Below the pieces are notes generated by a model. The model saw nothing but the letters and a program-made list of their open reading frames with translations, was not told where the DNA came from and searched no databases. From Anagrus nilaparvatae (taxonomy: Eukaryota; Arthropoda; Insecta; Hymenoptera; Mymaridae), in NCBI GenBank assembly GCA_022575985.1, contig JAKSXM010000007.1, positions 4,590,501-4,654,500 of the forward strand: a stretch of 64,000 nt of DNA. Direction: 5' to 3'. This document shows, piece by piece, positions 60,482 through 64,000 of the stretch (position 1 is its first letter; every line of letters begins with the position of its first letter). The position numbers and the translations under genes were made by a program.

Positions 60482-63400
60482 ATTTCTATCAAAGCTCAAT
60501 TCAATTTAGATAGCGAAATAACAGGCATGAAATGTTTGAATAAAAAAAATTTCAATGGTGTATTTGCATATCGATTCAAAAAAAGAATAGATTTATCCAT
60601 ATATTATGTCAAAATTATAGATTGTCCATCAATCATAATTTTTGCTATTGTAAACATGAAGAATATATTTTACAGTCAAAAAATGAAGAAAGCTTTTTAA
60701 CTGATAATAGCTAAAAAAGTTTGTCACCAAAATCCTTAATTAAGAAATATATGAAAATTAATAATAAAAATATATATGACGCATTATTTTTTTACATTTT
60801 TTTTTGTACACTGACGTCGCTGTCTTTTTTTTTCAAGTAATTTATGAACATTAAATTTAAACTTTTATTTAAAAATATTGTGTATTTTTGGCAAATATTG
60901 AAAATTAAAGTATCACGTGAAAAATTATTATTTTTTTGATAACAATTTTATTATGCAATTTTTTTTTTTATTTCGTTAATTATAAAATATTAAACAGGCA
61001 GTACAGTTATGGAAAACTTACATTGAAAATAAAAGTTTTCAAAAAATTTTATAGAATTTTCCAATAATAAAGTTTGATTGAGTAATTCAATAGATTCAGT
61101 AAATTAGCTAATTAATTTTAAATTCGGAGATGCCTGAATTAACAGAAAAATCAAATAATGCATGCGATAAAATCTAAAATTACTTGCCACTAAAATCTTT
61201 ATTATTGGAAAACATTTTTCTTTAAGCACTGTGACGATAAGCACGTTTTATTACAATCTTCGCATACGACTGTAACGTTAATTCCCATTGCGTGGTACCT
61301 AAGTCAATTCAAGGATAAATCAGTGATGATTTTTTAGTTGCTTGAAATATTTTTCTAATTTTTTTTTTATTTTTATTTTCAAAAAAAGTAATAAGTAAGA
61401 TTTTATTTTTGAATCAGCATAAAATTTTATTGCTCCTTTGCTAAAAATCTTTTGCAGATTTAGATCCTAATGTTTTATATAAAGTAAAGAAATTTTCATA
61501 ACTTTTCATAACTTTTTCTTTTAATGTTCTTATAAATCGATAATTTTTTTCATTTTATGTTCAAACTATAACATTTTTTTCTATTTTTTCAGAGAAATAA
61601 TAATGAGTTTAATGTAAATAAAGCTAATATCGATGTTTAATAAGAAAATTTTTAGAAAATATGCATGATCTCTGAATAATTTTACGAAAAATTTGAAGAA
61701 AATTATGTGTTATTTATTTCTTTATATTATTTAAATCAAACGAAGAATATCCGTTTTGTGCTTGATATCAGTGAAAAACTTAAATTTCTTTGAATTATTT
61801 TTCTAGTTTATTTTATTTTTTTAAATATATTGACTTTTAATCGTTGGTATCAAAGGCAGAAATGAATATTTTAGCAAAATTTTCAAAATTGTTTATGAAA
61901 TTATTTATTTTTGGGCTTCTTACCAATGTCTATTTAGGATTTTTAAAATAATTTTTAGAAGGATCTCAAATTTTTTTATATAATTTAAGCCAATTTCTAA
62001 ACCATATAATAAAAACTTCATAAATAGGATAGAATATTTCACAATTTTCGCAAAATTTTATCATTATTTTCTGATTAATTTTTTAAACATAAATTTACTT
62101 TTTAATATTTTCAGAAATTATTACAAAAAAAAATTTAACTGAAAATAAAAATTAAAAAAAATAAAACATCAAAATTTTAATAAACTAAAAAAAATACTCA
62201 TGCAATAAAACCAAATATTAAAAAACTTACCAAAATCTAAAATCCTTTAATTAAAAAACTTATTTAACGCGGGTAATAAATAAAAAATTCAAAATAATTC
62301 AATACCAAATATCGTTAAAAGTATCCACTTTATATCATAAATATTATATGAGAAAAGTTAAATATCCAGAAAGCAAGCTAAATATGTTTATGAAGGGATT
62401 TCAAGCGTTTTACTTCTATTTATATATAAATATATATATATGCGAGAGACACCTGTAGTATTAGTACTTATAAACTAAGGGATGGAAGGGGTAAAAGAAG
62501 AGCTTTTTGAGCTTTTGCACATCCCACAGGTGCGCCTAACTTTGCGCGTGTATATCACTAATGTACCTTTAAAAAAAACTAACATCATTACTGTCAATAC
62601 TTTTTAACGATAATAAACCTTTTTAAAATTAACTTTTTTTTCTCCTCCCCCCATATTATTATAAATTGAAGATTGTTATGCAAGTTTTTTTTTGCATTTA
62701 AAAGTTTTTTTTTGTTGCAGAAAATAGTTTTTTATGCTGAATAAGTTACAGGTTGAAATATTAGTATAATTGAATTTTGATCTAAGTGTGTGTAGTTGTT
62801 GGTTCGAAAATATATAAGGGCTTTATTAAATTTAGATAAAGTTATCGAATAACGTAATTTCATATTTTGATTTAAATTTATACTATTTCATAATATAGAC
62901 GTGTATATAATATTTTGATATGTAGTTTCGTGAATATCAAAAATATTGATATATTAATTAATTATTGAAATTTATATCATATATTCAATTAAATTTGATC
63001 TTTGTTAATTTTGATATTTTATTTATTTATTTATTATAAATCAGCAATAATAATAAAACATTTACAAGATATTACAAATGCAAAGTAACTTGTTGAAGTG
63101 GATGAAATCCACCTGTTTGCAGGCTGGTTAATTACTCATTAATCTAGTATTATAATTACAATGTTAAAAAAATTAAAATACAGAAAATTGAACTAAAACT
63201 AAAAAAATATAATTTAAATCTTAGAATTCTGTAATTTCTATAAACATAAGATAAATTATAGATGTGTTTATTATCTTGTCCCTCAAGGGAAAGTTACATA
63301 ACAACATTTGGCATAAATTTTAATTTAATTGATAACAACCGAATCTTATTATTGTTTATCAAGTAGATGACGTTTAATTTTATTCTTGATGGTTTGTTTA

Positions 63401-64000
63401 ATTCTATCAAGATTTTTTAAAATATTCGGCAAAGAGAATTAAAACTTTACTATTTTAGGAATTCATTCGCTGCACCTATCTTAAGATAAAAAATATCATT
63501 TTTTAACACTTAAAAATACATCAGCTTTGCCTCGGATATCGGCATATCAAAAATGTATTACTCCTCTACTATTATAAGAAAAAATACTACTTCTTCTAAG
63601 AACCAGGAAATAGGCACTATACGGTACTACTCGGCTTCGCCTCGGAAGGTACTTTATGTGCGCTTTGGGCTATTTTTTACTTTTCTGGACTCGAGCTGTA
63701 AGTATACTATTTCTAGCCACTGTTACGTAAGTACATGGATAAAATATGATACCATGCTAATTTTTAAGGTCCAATGGTTTAAAAATGGCAGCTGTTTTTC
63801 GATTTTTCTTTATTCAAATTATATGCAAAAATCTGCAAAAGGATATTCAACTCAAATTGCCTTTTCAACCTCAATAAAATATTACTCGTCAGTAAATGTA
63901 GATAATTTATTTTTTATTCGTGAAAAAAATTTCAAAAAATATTTTCTTTTTATTTTCTTTTATTTCAAAAAATATAAAGCATATTTCTTTTGATATGAAC
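60482..64000. other. AT-rich region to window end, nothing recognised
   Basis: Low-complexity A/T sequence. The frame at 63553-63993 has a Ser/Tyr/Lys/Phe-rich, compositionally random product and no domain. Confidence 0.5.

Noticed and set aside
63553..63993. 146-codon frame at the window end
   Set aside because: Composition looks random, with no domain and no conserved motif.

Overview
The window is AT-rich nuclear DNA from an insect, most likely a hymenopteran. Host genes carry short spliceosomal introns, DHX8 and FBXL20 orthologues read clearly, and the neuropeptide F precursor has the ARPTRP...GKARYGKR form I associate with bees and wasps. The order-level call is an inference; no species is claimed.

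Host genes, left to right. The window opens inside DHX8 (+, 1-4313; ten exons, N-terminus off the window), a DEAH-box helicase that releases spliced mRNA. An F-box/leucine-rich-repeat gene of the FBXL20/FBXL2 type follows on the minus strand (7997-10291; start codon not found). At 16217-17288 (+) is a small secreted protein with four chitin-binding type-2 (peritrophin-A) domains in three exons. Neuropeptide F (minus, 20614-22615) has two exons split inside the arginine codon before the amidation site; its intron holds a decayed repeat rich in CGTATATACG. A solitary 5S rRNA gene lies at 55122-55241 (+).

Mobile DNA makes up most of the structure elsewhere. A decayed R1-like LINE (23300-28330) is split by a 3.1-kb foldback element (24867-27949) made of two inverted arrays of an exact 140-bp unit around a cysteine-rich (CXC-like) ORF. 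An 11.56-kb Polinton/Maverick (42166-53725) has long terminal inverted repeats and a perfect 6-bp target duplication (GAACAC). Its minus-strand block encodes a FLYWCH-finger protein, major capsid protein, a tiny basic protein, penton-like minor capsid protein, adenain-type protease and a PLA2-like protein with its own intron. Its plus-strand block encodes a packaging ATPase fused to a second domain, a fibre-like protein and a DDE integrase with a chromodomain. No protein-primed DNA polymerase B is present; a short-unit satellite occupies part of the element. A tRNA-like Pol III gene followed by a 67-base T run lies beside the right terminal repeat.

The remaining AT-rich intergenic DNA holds many foldback/MITE-like palindromes, several with visible TA or TTAA flanks, and an 11-bp satellite whose unit contains GTGAGT. 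Long stretches (about 28.4-33.4 kb and 56.6-64 kb) contain little that I can interpret.
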